A DNA stretch of 64,000 bases from Prostheceraeus crozeri. Its lineage: Eukaryota; Platyhelminthes; Polycladida; Euryleptidae. The notes below the pieces were generated by a model. The model saw only the letters and a list, made by a program, of their open reading frames with translations. It did no database searches and was not told where the DNA came from. Shown one piece after another: positions 28,685-38,618 of the stretch (within the stretch, counting starts at the first letter, position 1; every line of letters starts with the position of its first letter). Made by a program: the position numbers and the translations under genes. The DNA lies in contig CAJQUW010001401.1 of NCBI GenBank assembly GCA_907163375.1, forward strand, positions 1-64,000. Direction: 5' to 3'.

Positions 28685-29132
28685 TCAATTCTAACATAAT
28701 ATCAAGAAATGATACTCCTTTTTGTAATTTGTACAAAACGTATAAACATAATTGTCCACAATAGGTAGTGCCTGGTGTTTGAATTTGAAACGTATTGTAT
28801 GTTCCCGTTCCAAGTAATTCTTTTACTTCATTTGTTAGGGGCAAACCGTATGAATCAAAATAATAGTTCTGCTGATGATTTTTAGCGCCTGCTGACCAAT
28901 GTACGCCTTTTTGGTCTGAAGTGTGAAGATTGGTTACGAAATTTACAGTTATTGATGGAACTTTGTTCCGGGAACTGAAGGTTCCTGTTGGCTTATTTTT
29001 TAGGAATTGTAATTCGTCTCTCATTAGAACATGAAAATTCTTTATTCCTAATTCATTTGCGATTTTCTTTAGGTCGAAATTTGTCGTAGTTTGCGTTCCA
29101 TATAATTTTAAAAACTCATTTATGTTGTTCAT
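28674..29132 (-). CDS. Adenovirus-type cysteine protease
   Basis: This 152-residue protein has the catalytic order of adenain/Ulp1-like proteases: histidine in GVHWSAG (about residue 78), aspartate in YYFDSYG (about 93), and the cysteine in TYCGQLCLYVLY (about 127). In the family it matures virion proteins. It is encoded next to the right terminal repeat on the minus strand, as in other Polintons. An in-frame hairpin pair (GGAAC-TTT-GTTCC and GGAAC-TGAA-GGTTCC, 28971-28997) encodes part of FSSRNKVPS. The start is in TTTTTTATTATAAAATG. It looks whole. Confidence 0.9.
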   Translation of the reverse strand: MNNINEFLKLYGTQTTTNFDLKKIANELGIKNFHVLMRDELQFLKNKPTGTFSSRNKVPSITVNFVTNLHTSDQKGVHWSAGAKNHQQNYYFDSYGLPLTNEVKELLGTGTYNTFQIQTPGTTYCGQLCLYVLYKLQKGVSFLDIMLELNEP

Positions 29133-29242
29133 TTTATAATAAAAAAATTTCTTAAGGGACCCCTAGAAGACAGAAGGGAGGGGGTAGCAGAACTACGTTC
29201 ATATGATATTGAAGGATATATTCTTGCTGTTTCTTCCACTTT

Positions 29243-29844
29243 TAAAGAAATATTTTTAGTCACATGATATATTTTAAAAACCTGAAAAACGTCTAAACTC
29301 ATGAATTTGAAATTCTCAACTTTTATGATTTTTGGTGTCCTTGAACGGTCATGATTTAAGCAATGAAAATCGAACCGAAGGTTCTAGGGCTTCGCCCGAT
29401 TGTAATTCTCAAATTTTGAGATTCTTAACTTTTATGATTTTTTCGGTGTCCTTGAACGGTCATGATTTTCAAAGTAAAAAAATGATCTTAATCTCAAATT
29501 TGAGATTCTTAACTTTTATGATTTTCGGTGTCCTGGAACGGTCATGATTTTGGGGGTGAAAATCGAACCGAAGGTTCTAGGGCTTCGCCCGATTGTAATT
29601 CTCAAATTTGAGATTTTGAAAAATTTGAAATTTGGGTATTTTAAAAAACGCCCAAATTCATGAATTTATGTCGTTTTTAAAAATGTCATTTTTTGAAAAA
29701 ATGGTACTTTTTGAATGGACTAAATTCATGTATTTAGGTCTTAAAAACCTGAAAAAAGGACTAAATTCATGAATTTATGTCGTTTTTAAAGATACTATTT
29801 TTTTGAATTTTATGGTGTCCTGGAACGGTCTTTTGCCCATTACT
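29243..29844. repeat. Right terminal inverted repeat of Polinton B
   Basis: About 602 bp, inverted relative to 11326-12010. The outer 250 bp differ at only about two positions. It ends ...CCCATTACT, directly followed by the duplication AAAACT. Inside its inner edge (29191-29242) lies a short relic of the start of the membrane-protein gene in reverse orientation, so the terminal homology once reached further in. Confidence 0.93.
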
Positions 29845-29850
29845 AAAACT

Positions 29851-30428
29851 TGGGGTCAAAACCCAAAACCCAAGTTTAAATAAATGAATGAAATCAAGTA
29901 GACGAAGTGTATTCTTTTTATTTTGTGCTGACATAAAGATTCTTCTACAGGCCAAAATTCCTATTGGGCCCAAGGTGTTTAAATATATCAAGTGTGGAAA
30001 CTCCCCATTACTCTAATGTATTTTTAGTGGCGACAAATCCGCCATCTTTTTTCGCCAAGATAATTTCAGATATTTATATTCATCAATTTCAAGAAGTCGC
30101 TGTGGCTAAAATATTTGGTGACAACTTCATTTTTCTAGTGATTCCTACATAAAATTTATTGCTTTATTCATTTTTCACATCAATTTTGATGTTGAACGTG
30201 TTATTTCTGAATAATATGGCTTTATAGATGAAACAGTGGAGAAATTGAGTGATTTGGCTCTCAGATATTGTTTGTCTACATATTGAAGATGCTTACACGA
30301 TCAAATAATGAAGACAGTACAAATGAGAAATAAAATTGAAAGGGAAAAATGATGGGAACTAAAGAAAAGATGGCTTATAGGAAGGCTTTCGGCTTTTCAG
30401 TAATGAGGATGTCAGTATCAGAATTTGT
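29851..30428. other. No gene recognised between Polinton B and PB-1
   Basis: AT-rich sequence with only short frames. No repeat or known family was recognised. Confidence 0.5.
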
Positions 30429-30448
30429 TTAATGATAATTTGACCAAG

Positions 30449-33400
30449 TACCTACATGTAGGTATAAATGCCTACATGTAGGTACTTTTCTATTGATCTC
30501 ACTCTTCAACAATTTTCGTGTTGATAGAATTGCTCGAGTGTGTAACAACTTATACCACAGAAAAGATAACGATCAAACAATTCAGAAAATATGTTTGAAA
30601 TTTTCATAGCTTCATCTCATTTGTAAATAGATGAAGTCAATTCGAAACAAAAAAGTGGGAATTTGTCAAAACTTTCACAAAACCAACTGTTTTCTCAATA
30701 GCGTTTTATCACAAACTACAGCGCTGAGATTTGCAAAAATCACACCATCTTTTTCACAAAGCCTTCCAGATTAATATTGCGACATATTATTTACCTTACA
30801 TGGTTCCCAAGAGGCGATTACTAGCAGTTCATGGAAAATAACTGATGAGTTTTATGAGGACTAAATATGTTTGAGAGTAAAACCATCATTTAAAATACCG
30901 GTGAGGTGGAATTTTTCGCGTTGCACAATAACACAAAGAATGGACAATACTACTGTACCATTCAATTGGTCTGGAATGCAAGTTACAACTTTATGGAGCA
31001 TCTGGAAGACTTCGACTGAAATGTACCTACATGTAGGCCATTTTAACTCTTTAACATTTTTAGCCTATAGGCTGATAATCCTGAAAATATTTAGTGCTGT
31101 AATTTTGATGAGGACAAATGCAGAGCAACCATTAGAGTATAGATTCATTTATTTCATCTTAAGCTATAGACATAGAACTGAAATATGAGATGGAGTGATA
31201 ACCTATTTAAACAAATCATCGTTTCTCTTAGCTTCTTTATCAAAATATCCTTTCTAAGGTACGTTTCTCACTTATTTTAACAAGCTGATATCATTTACAT
31301 AGCACTTATATCAAATATTCTTATCATGAAGCCCAATATCCAAATTGAACGAAATAGTTCAAATTTTAGAAAATGACCTACATGTAGGTACTTTTGTTCT
31401 TAAGGATTTTTGGACAAATTGATATATAATATAATGCATGGCTATTGCTGTACAATCATTCAAAATGCAACTATGGATTGGGAAGCCAAAATTTTACTGA
31501 AAAGCGCTTATTAAAAAAGCTAGATTTAAAAGATAAGAATAAATTTTATGATTCCTTATGCTTATTCATTCATAACTTAAGGCAAAGATTATTTTATCAA
31601 CTATGTTCAGTTAGGCTAAGGCCTATACAAATTTTAACTGAAAAGACATAGGCTGCTAACAAAACGGCATTATCATTGATTCACAAGTAAGAACCAGAAT
31701 ATCTCTAACAGACACGATGCTTATTCATGTAGCATACTGAAACTACATAAACAAGTCACATTCAATCTAATTTCAATCAAATCTTCTTATGATGGAAGCG
31801 TCTTTTCTGCGGCATTCCTTTCTGAACGTGTAGGGTCCAGCAATCACGTGTAGTCGGAGCACAGATGGGGTAGTTATCATCTTCTCTCCAGTACATTCCT
31901 CTTTCTGGCAGCTGATAAGACTCCATTGAGTAGAGAAGTCCGAAGAAATGGAGCAGCTCTGAGAATGTCAATTCTCGAAAAGTGTTATCTGATTGTCCGG
32001 CGTGACGATTAGTGGATGGTATCATCACTTCTCTCATGTAGACTTGAGGAAGAAAGTGAAGAAAGAAGTCTGGTTCAGCGAAGTCCGAAAGGGAATCCAT
32101 ATTCAGTCGCGGTCCGTAAGATCGATTTCGTCCTCGTTCTCTAGGATCGATTGTCCATCCTCCTCTAGTCAATTCCTTATCTTGCTCAACTTCCTCTGCA
32201 TTTTCACTTTCCGATTCTTTAGAGCTTGAAGAAACGTCGGCCTCACTGTCCTCACTATCGTCAGAAGAACTTAACTGCAACCCTTTCCTCCTAAGCCTTG
32301 TCTTCAGACTGTTTAGGTTACTCTTCCGGAGGAGACTGCTACTATTGACCTTCGCTATCCTTCTCTTCTTGCATGGAGGTTCTTGATAATCCTAAAAAAG
32401 AATGAAGTTGGGTTCATATGTTTAGACTAAATTCCTAAATCTTTACAGCTTACACTTTTCGTATCCTCGTCCAAATCAATGTCACTTCCTGCACTTTGAG
32501 CCTCATCATCAACGGAAGATGACGTAGGAGGAATCTGCAAATTTAAATAGGCCTATAAACGTATAGAAATATTTGCAGCAGTCCTACTTGACCGAGTCGA
32601 CAAATGATGCTGTTATATAAACATTATTAGAATAGAACCAGTAGTCTATACAATGTATGAAACATGCTGTATGCATGCATTTTTATTATGATTTAATCAT
32701 ATTTATATGCCGCATTGTAGGCCTGCGACTCGTTTATATGAAAGTGTATGATCACAATCAATCAAGAAATAAAAAATTAACAAGGCATGTAGAGAGAGAA
32801 ATTGCCCGTAGCCTCAATACTACTGCTTCCTAATTAATACATGTATAACTAATTAGTTTGCGTGATAGGCAAATAGGCAAGCACGTACAGAATTGATGGA
32901 ATGCGGATGAAATCTCATAAACATTTCAATATTAATAATTGTGCATCAGGTCCTCTGACTTTGCTGCCACCAGGCGAATGGACATATCGCGTTCATCCTT
33001 ATTAATAACGAAAGACAGAAATTATATAGAGTAGCAGATCGATAGTCAGCTTAAGCCACTTGCAATACTCGTACAATAGATCAGTTAGTTGCATACGGAT
33101 GCACATACAAAGTATACATGCTCGTAAGTACGGCGTATAGCATGTAGATGGAGCGCTAACTAGTATATCACAAGCTTGTGTAGTATATAGAGTAGACAGC
33201 ATAAAAGGTCACTTACCTGCTTGGGCACATCATTGCTTTCTTTTGTGAAGTCTTCTAAGGGGGCGTTTGAGTATTTTCCATCTATATCCCATTGAATGCG
33301 TGCTTTCCTAGTATTCCAGTAATAAAATTCAACTGCGTACCACATATTTTCTGATACCCATCAGGAAGGTAGCTTGAGTAAGGAACTGTTTTTGTAATAG

Positions 33401-34841
33401 AAACCCTATCACCTTTCACCAGAATTTCTTTGCTGCGCTTCTCACTCATTGTGGATAAGATTCGACGCATATGAGGACACTCATGAGCTCACGAATACTA
33501 TGCTATGATGCCAACATTACCATGATCGACAGAAGCGAATCACGACAACTTTGGCAGCCAATGAAATTCCGCTTGTGTCCTTAGGGTAGAGGCTACTTTA
33601 GAATAGAATACAACCTCGCGGGATCGCTTGGGACAGCCAGGTCAGATTCTAACATTGATATGAGTCACAGAACAACGCTGACATTTTGTTTCCTAACCTT
33701 CAAGGACGCATGTGTCTTAATTTTGAGATGCGACGGAAATATGAAATGTACCTACATGTAGGCCATTTTCCCATAGCGCCATTCCTGTCTACAAATGTAT
33801 ATATGTGAAGCAGTGATTGATTCAGACCACCTGATAATGTCGAACTGTAAACTCATGTAAAGAATTTCGGAAGTATGTTTCTTGAAAACTCATATTTATG
33901 TGATGATTAAAGAAAAAAGAGTCTTGTAAGATAGAATATTTGTCTTTTTTGTTAAATTCATTATGCTTAATATAGTTTGAAGTGAGAAAGCAATTATTTT
34001 AATAACCGTAGTCGCATTATGCTCATATAAAAACAAATTTCCAAACAAATATAAAGAGAATTCGGTATTCTTCTCAAGTAGCACCATAATAAGAAAACTA
34101 CCTACATGTAGGTACAATTCTTACTAACCTTTGACCCTTTTGAACTCAGATGAGAAATATAGGTACATGCAAATCCAGCTATCCTAAATGCAAAGTTGTA
34201 TCGCAGAATGTTATTTTTAGATAAAAGTCATCTCAGTGAGCCATCTTCAGAAAAAAATGCGAAGCAAATTTAATTTTTGTATGAAAAGAAGCAGGAAAAA
34301 TATTCAAAGCTCGATTATAGCGAAGTATGAATTAGCTTTAGGTAAAGAAATTGCTTCATTATTTATTATTGGTATATCATCGATGTTCTTATATTGAAAA
34401 GCAAGCTGACTACGGCTAGTAAGAAATATATCTTGACTAGATACCAATACATAGAAAATTACCTACATGTAGGTACTTTTCTACCGATCTTCAAATAAAT
34501 GTCATGGATTCAATATACTATGTATTCGTTAAATATTACAAATTTAGGTCAGGAATACAGTAAATTCCATCAGTACAGCAATAAAGTCACCTTTTTCAAT
34601 GCTCACTTTTTCACAAATGCACAAAACATCTAATTTTAGAATATTTTTCCTCGGAAAAATTCAAAGTGCTATTTTTGAAATAAGATTGCTCGGCAAATAT
34701 TTATTCAATAACCAAGAAATTGTAACATGCGTTTTTTGGGTGTATTCTCATTTTTGAACTCCTTTCATTTGCATAAAAGACGCATAGTTTAAGAATGACA
34801 GTCTTTTGAAAAGCAGTTAGAAAAGTACCTACATGTAGGTC
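30449..34841. repeat. Dispersed palindrome of PB-1, eight copies
   Basis: TACCTACATGTAGGTA or close variants start at 30449, 30469, 31024, 31375, 33749, 34099, 34460 and 34826. Most sit in a wider frame AAAA-N18-TTTT (26 bp). Spacings are 20, 555 and 351 bp on the left and 350, 361 and 366 bp on the right. In piggyBac itself a palindromic 19-bp internal repeat next to each tip is bound by the transposase's C-terminal cysteine-rich domain; a similar role is inferred here. Confidence 0.9.
31777..33449 (-). CDS. Spliced piggyBac-derived gene lacking the catalytic core (PB-1)
   Basis: Three exons can be read on the minus strand: 33217-33449 (MSEKRSKEI start; donor CAG|GTAAGT), 32454-32534 (acceptor TTTGCAG|A; donor AGT|GTAAGC) and 31777-32391 (acceptor TTTTTTTAG|G). 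The N-terminal part has a Tudor/chromo-like look (GDRVSI ... IQWDIDGKYSNAPLEDF), then an acidic region, then the piggyBac entry segment FRELTFSELLHFFGLLYSME with LPERGMYW. The usual next 300 residues, with the three catalytic aspartates, are absent; the frame passes straight to the end of the zinc ribbon (CAPTTRDCWTLHVQKGMPQKRR). Exons 2 and 3 agree in frame; exon 1 needs one frame change near 33,360. It could be a deleted transposase or a DNA-binding derivative. Confidence 0.65.
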
Positions 34842-34865
34842 ACTTCTTGGTCAAATTATCATTAA

Positions 34866-36431
34866 CATCTCACTTTTGGCAAACGAATAATTTTAGGGTA
34901 GAGAGAGCGATACACAAAGTGATATTTAGTGAATAAAAATGCTCTACTGGTAGTAAAGAAATCCAACGCACGCAGCAACCGCCCACTGCTTAGGCTCTAT
35001 CTTCCGAATATCAAAACTTTATCCGCAGTAGAGTTACTAATGATCTAGAATGAGCGATTGTCTTCTGCAGCGGTCTACAACAGTCTGCACAATGTTAGGC
35101 CGCTATGAGGAAACGGAGACCATTCGTTGTGAGAACAAGAGAAAGATTGGTTGCAAAAAATTGCGAGTGGAGAGAAATTTGGAGGTGATATTTACGAAGG
35201 TGATATTTGCGAACGAGAGAAAATTTCGGAGATTGAGGAATGACAGGCGGATTCAAGTCCATACGAACGCATGAGCGAATGAAAGCTGAGAACTCCAGAT
35301 AGGGCATACAAAGTATAGGAAGCTAGTTCAATAGATGTTCTGGGAGTGATCTGACTTTATGATCTTAGTGAGCTACAAATTCTGAAATCTTTCGTAAAAT
35401 TAGAAAAACGTGAATACTTACGTTAATACCCCGAGTATTTTTTCTATGCATCGTCAGCAGATCGTCGGATTCCATCTTTCATGAAACAGAGCTCATCATT
35501 GGCTGATCAGTCTCATCATGCTAGAAGTAATTGAAAGATAGTAACGGCTATCAAGATTACCAGATCTTAATCCTATCGAACATATGTGATATGATCTGGC
35601 GTACAGGAAAGTATCAAGAACAGTTGGAAGTAATTGTTTGAAGGACTTGACAATCCATGGAAGGTCGAAGACTGAACGAGCATTCCTCAGAGCGCAGTTG
35701 ATACCAATAAATATTTATACTTCAAAGAATCAGAAGTATGATCAATTCATCAAGTCTCTTTCGATAATGTAGCAACATTTTATAATCCTTTGAAAATATC
35801 AGCATTCATCATGAGGTTAATTGCTTTTCTTAACTTACGCAATAGAAATATTTATTACAGTATGATAAGAGGTTTGCTTGGTTATATAAAAAGATAACAC
35901 ACATTTTTGGGATAAGTGTAAGTCCCCCCTTAAATCGTATAGAGTGGATTGTAGTCGTTCATTAAGTACCTTAATAACAATTAATTTCTATGCCAAATCG
36001 AATTTTAATCGAATTTTTATCGAATTTACATTTTAACCATAGAAATGGATTTTCATCTCATGTTTTTGTCTTCCAGATGTCTACGGATAATTATGTAATT
36101 TTTCACTACTTCATAGTTTTGACATAGCTATTCAGTCCCTTCCATTCAATATTTCAATACTATTCTGTTGTCAATTGCGATATCAAATAAAACTGCTTTT
36201 AAGAGCTGGCGAAAAAGTAATATCATAGCTGTCGCCACAAATCAACCATTGATTCCATACTTCCCTTTGATTGGGCCCATGAGAAGTGTGGTATTAGTGG
36301 GAAACGATTTATTATTGCAATAATTAATGTAATTAGTAGCCTAAGTACATGTATTACGTCATAAAGTTTTCTTTTAATTTAACCTACACTGATATAAATT
36401 TCTAAATACGTTGGCCATACCCGAGTTTGAA
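34866..36431. other. Mostly unrecognised; one Tc1-type fragment
   Basis: At about 35550-35640 the plus strand reads LPDLNPIEHM followed by a stop and YDLAYRKVSRT, the end of the catalytic domain of a Tc1/mariner transposase (SPDLNPIEHMWDxLxRKV). Nothing convincing of the rest of that transposase is left. The remaining sequence is AT-rich without a recognisable gene. Confidence 0.5.
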
Positions 36432-36646
36432 TAATGGAGTTGATTTGTGCTAATAGCCTTGCGGGCATAAAATAAAAATACTCTGTTGAGTAAATTTTCG
36501 ATTTAATCTTCGTCAGACTCTTACATTTGATGAAGGCATGATCATCATCAAATGTGAGAGTCTGACGAAGATTAAATCGAAAATTTACTCAACAGAGTAT
36601 TTTTATTTTATACCTGCAAGGCTATTAGCACAAATCAACTCCATTA
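36432..36646. repeat. Long near-perfect palindrome, arms about 102 bp
   Basis: Left arm 36432-36533 and right arm 36545-36646 pair almost completely, with an 11-bp centre. The arms begin TAATGGAGTTGATTTGTGC and end near ACATTTGATGA. The right arm contains CTGACGA (36562) and GAAA (36579) separated by a short stem-forming stretch GATTAAATC, the order seen in the core of hammerhead ribozymes. No coding potential. The few differences between arms show it is not a simple assembly artefact. Confidence 0.85.
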
Positions 36647-38601
36647 CACTGATATACTGACTAATTGAAGATCTTTGATTTAGTTATGATTGAGTTACAC
36701 ATTGCTCATAGCAAAGCAATTGTTTTTCATTTTATCATTCAGAAATATAAACAAGCTTGATAAATATTATAGCTGCGCAGTAAGTGAATGGTTAAACATA
36801 TTTAGAATGCGAAATCGGAATGATTTTAATTTTCGGATATATGTCGGCCATCGCGGAAAGTTAAGGGTGAGAAGATAACTGCGAAGATGTAAAATATGCG
36901 GAATATATAAAAATTCAATATACACAAATGCAGCAAAAGACATGTAAACTTACAGTAGATACAATATGTATGAACTTTCAATGCGCGGCATTTGTCAAGC
37001 CCAGAATGAAATAGCTAATAATCACAAGTATTTCACTTTTGAAATATTCTGTGAATCCAGTGGAAATTTGATAAAATATCAGAACTTTATGCTCTTATCC
37101 TGTAGCTCTCCTAAGATTCAAATCAAAATATTAATTTTTGTAACTTGATCTGTATATATTCAGCATTAATAGAAAACCCAAGTTTTGTATCACTTACCCA
37201 AGGTCGACCCAAAATCCTAGGTCCAACCTTGCTTGCTGCCACTTCAGCACGTGTGTCAAATACAATGATTAGAACCTACCATAGGAAGCGGTCGGGGAAT
37301 CAAGGGCGTTAATGTTCTTTATTGACAAATCAGTTGTCACTCACTCAGTATAATACCATGATACGATGATTAGAGCTGTAAATTTCTAATTATAGCTCTA
37401 GTTTCTTTAAATCAGTCAAAGATAGAAAGCAAAATGACCATATTAGGCATTTTTCTTTACTGATGCAACTTATTTTTTACGCTGTTCGCATGATATTTTT
37501 TGTATTTTTTTAATCTAACTTAAATGAAGTTAAAAAATGTGATTTCAGCATAATGAATTTATGTTTTGAGTTGATCAGACCTCTTGTCGCTTATTATCTC
37601 CTAAATTGATATATGCAAAGGTTTCAAAGCAACTTCCACTTAAACAATCATTAGGGCTCTATACTTTGATGAAATAGGAACCATGAGATTTGTACAAATA
37701 CTGAAAGATAGACCGAAATACCCTTTTGAGACTAGTACCTAATAAGGATGGCCGACATACAAGCACATGTAATTCACTTAATGCGCTCTCCAAGTGAAAT
37801 ACAACAACGCGAATCCTCTGTTTTAGGAAATAGAAACTGTTGTTGTACAGTATATTCGAATGTACCACACCAATCATAGCGGCAGATCGTTCTCTAAGTA
37901 ACGTCCATGGTAGATCATGGTCACTCTCATGCACTGTTGTTTAGCTATATATAGCTATAGGGTTTTTTAACGTGCAACTGGACACAATTTCTGCAGTTCT
38001 AAATTCAAATGTGCGGTTTCTTTTCTTGGTTTGTGCAGTTGAAAACTTGTAGTCAAGTACGAGTCATGTATGCCATGACTTGCAAGTTTTGCATGTTGCA
38101 TGCGAATCATCCAGCTCATAGGTGTTAAAAACGGTTCTAGTAGCGGGACACATCATGGATATTAGCTTTGTGATAAGCTAATTCTGTAGTAGGCTACTAC
38201 AGAAATCAGAATCATTGAAATGATAATAGGCCTGCTGTGAGGAGCAGGCCTCTGCAACTTCTTTTTTTAACAAAAGATGAAACCAAAAGTAGATGCTGAA
38301 TGTGCACATTTGTTATCAAAAACGATGCTTAACCAAAATTTTAACCTGTGGTTTTTTACGATTTCCAAAATATTCTGTTTTCATTGAAACATACTAGCAT
38401 GCTTAGGGCTTTTCCGCAAGTTTAGAACAGTGATAAATATAGTTTTAAGAAATATAAACCATGCACAGAAATTGTACCCACAACTCCGCACCGGAGCAAG
38501 ATTTCGGAATGCTCAAATACTTGCATAAAACCGTGGAAAACATTGTCAAAGTGGCCAGTCTTAGCAAAGGAAATCTGCGATCTATAACGAAACAGCTACT
38601 T
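36647..38601. other. No gene recognised between the palindrome and PB-2
   Basis: AT-rich sequence with short frames only. A small palindrome CTGTAGTAGGCTACTACAG is at 38184-38202. No transposon family was recognised. Confidence 0.45.
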
Positions 38602-38618
38602 TTAATGATAAATTGACC

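Larger units (their letters stand above)
11326..29844 (+). mobile_element. Polinton/Maverick copy B, full length, broken
   Basis: The element is 18,519 bp from AGTAATGGGC... to ...GCCCATTACT, flanked by a perfect 6-bp duplication, AAAACT, at 11320-11325 and 29845-29850. Six-base duplications and AG tips are the Polinton hallmark. The terminal repeats are nearly identical over their outer 250 bp. Gene order is left repeat, accessory block, membrane protein, 273-residue protein, penton, ATPase, then polymerase B and a clamp-like gene on the minus strand, then fibre-like protein, 186-residue protein, major capsid, small protein, pX-like protein, PLA2-integrase, and protease on the minus strand. 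The nearly identical repeats and the intact duplication show a young insertion. It is nonetheless broken, with about four breaks. Confidence 0.97.
30433..34861 (-). mobile_element. piggyBac-type element PB-1
   Basis: The element is 4,429 bp, flanked on both sides by TTAA (30429-30432 and 34862-34865), the piggyBac target. The tips are perfect inverted repeats, TGATAATTTGACCAAG, 16 bp. Directly inside the left tip begins the palindrome TACCTACATGTAGGTA, which recurs eight times in the element. The internal gene is a spliced piggyBac-family gene on the minus strand that lacks the catalytic core. The perfect tips and TTAA point to a fairly recent insertion; without its own catalytic domain it would depend on a transposase made elsewhere. 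Confidence 0.9.

Noticed and set aside
30871-31188. 105-residue plus-strand frame in PB-1
   Set aside because: It runs through a palindrome copy and has no recognisable feature; the PB-1 gene is on the other strand.
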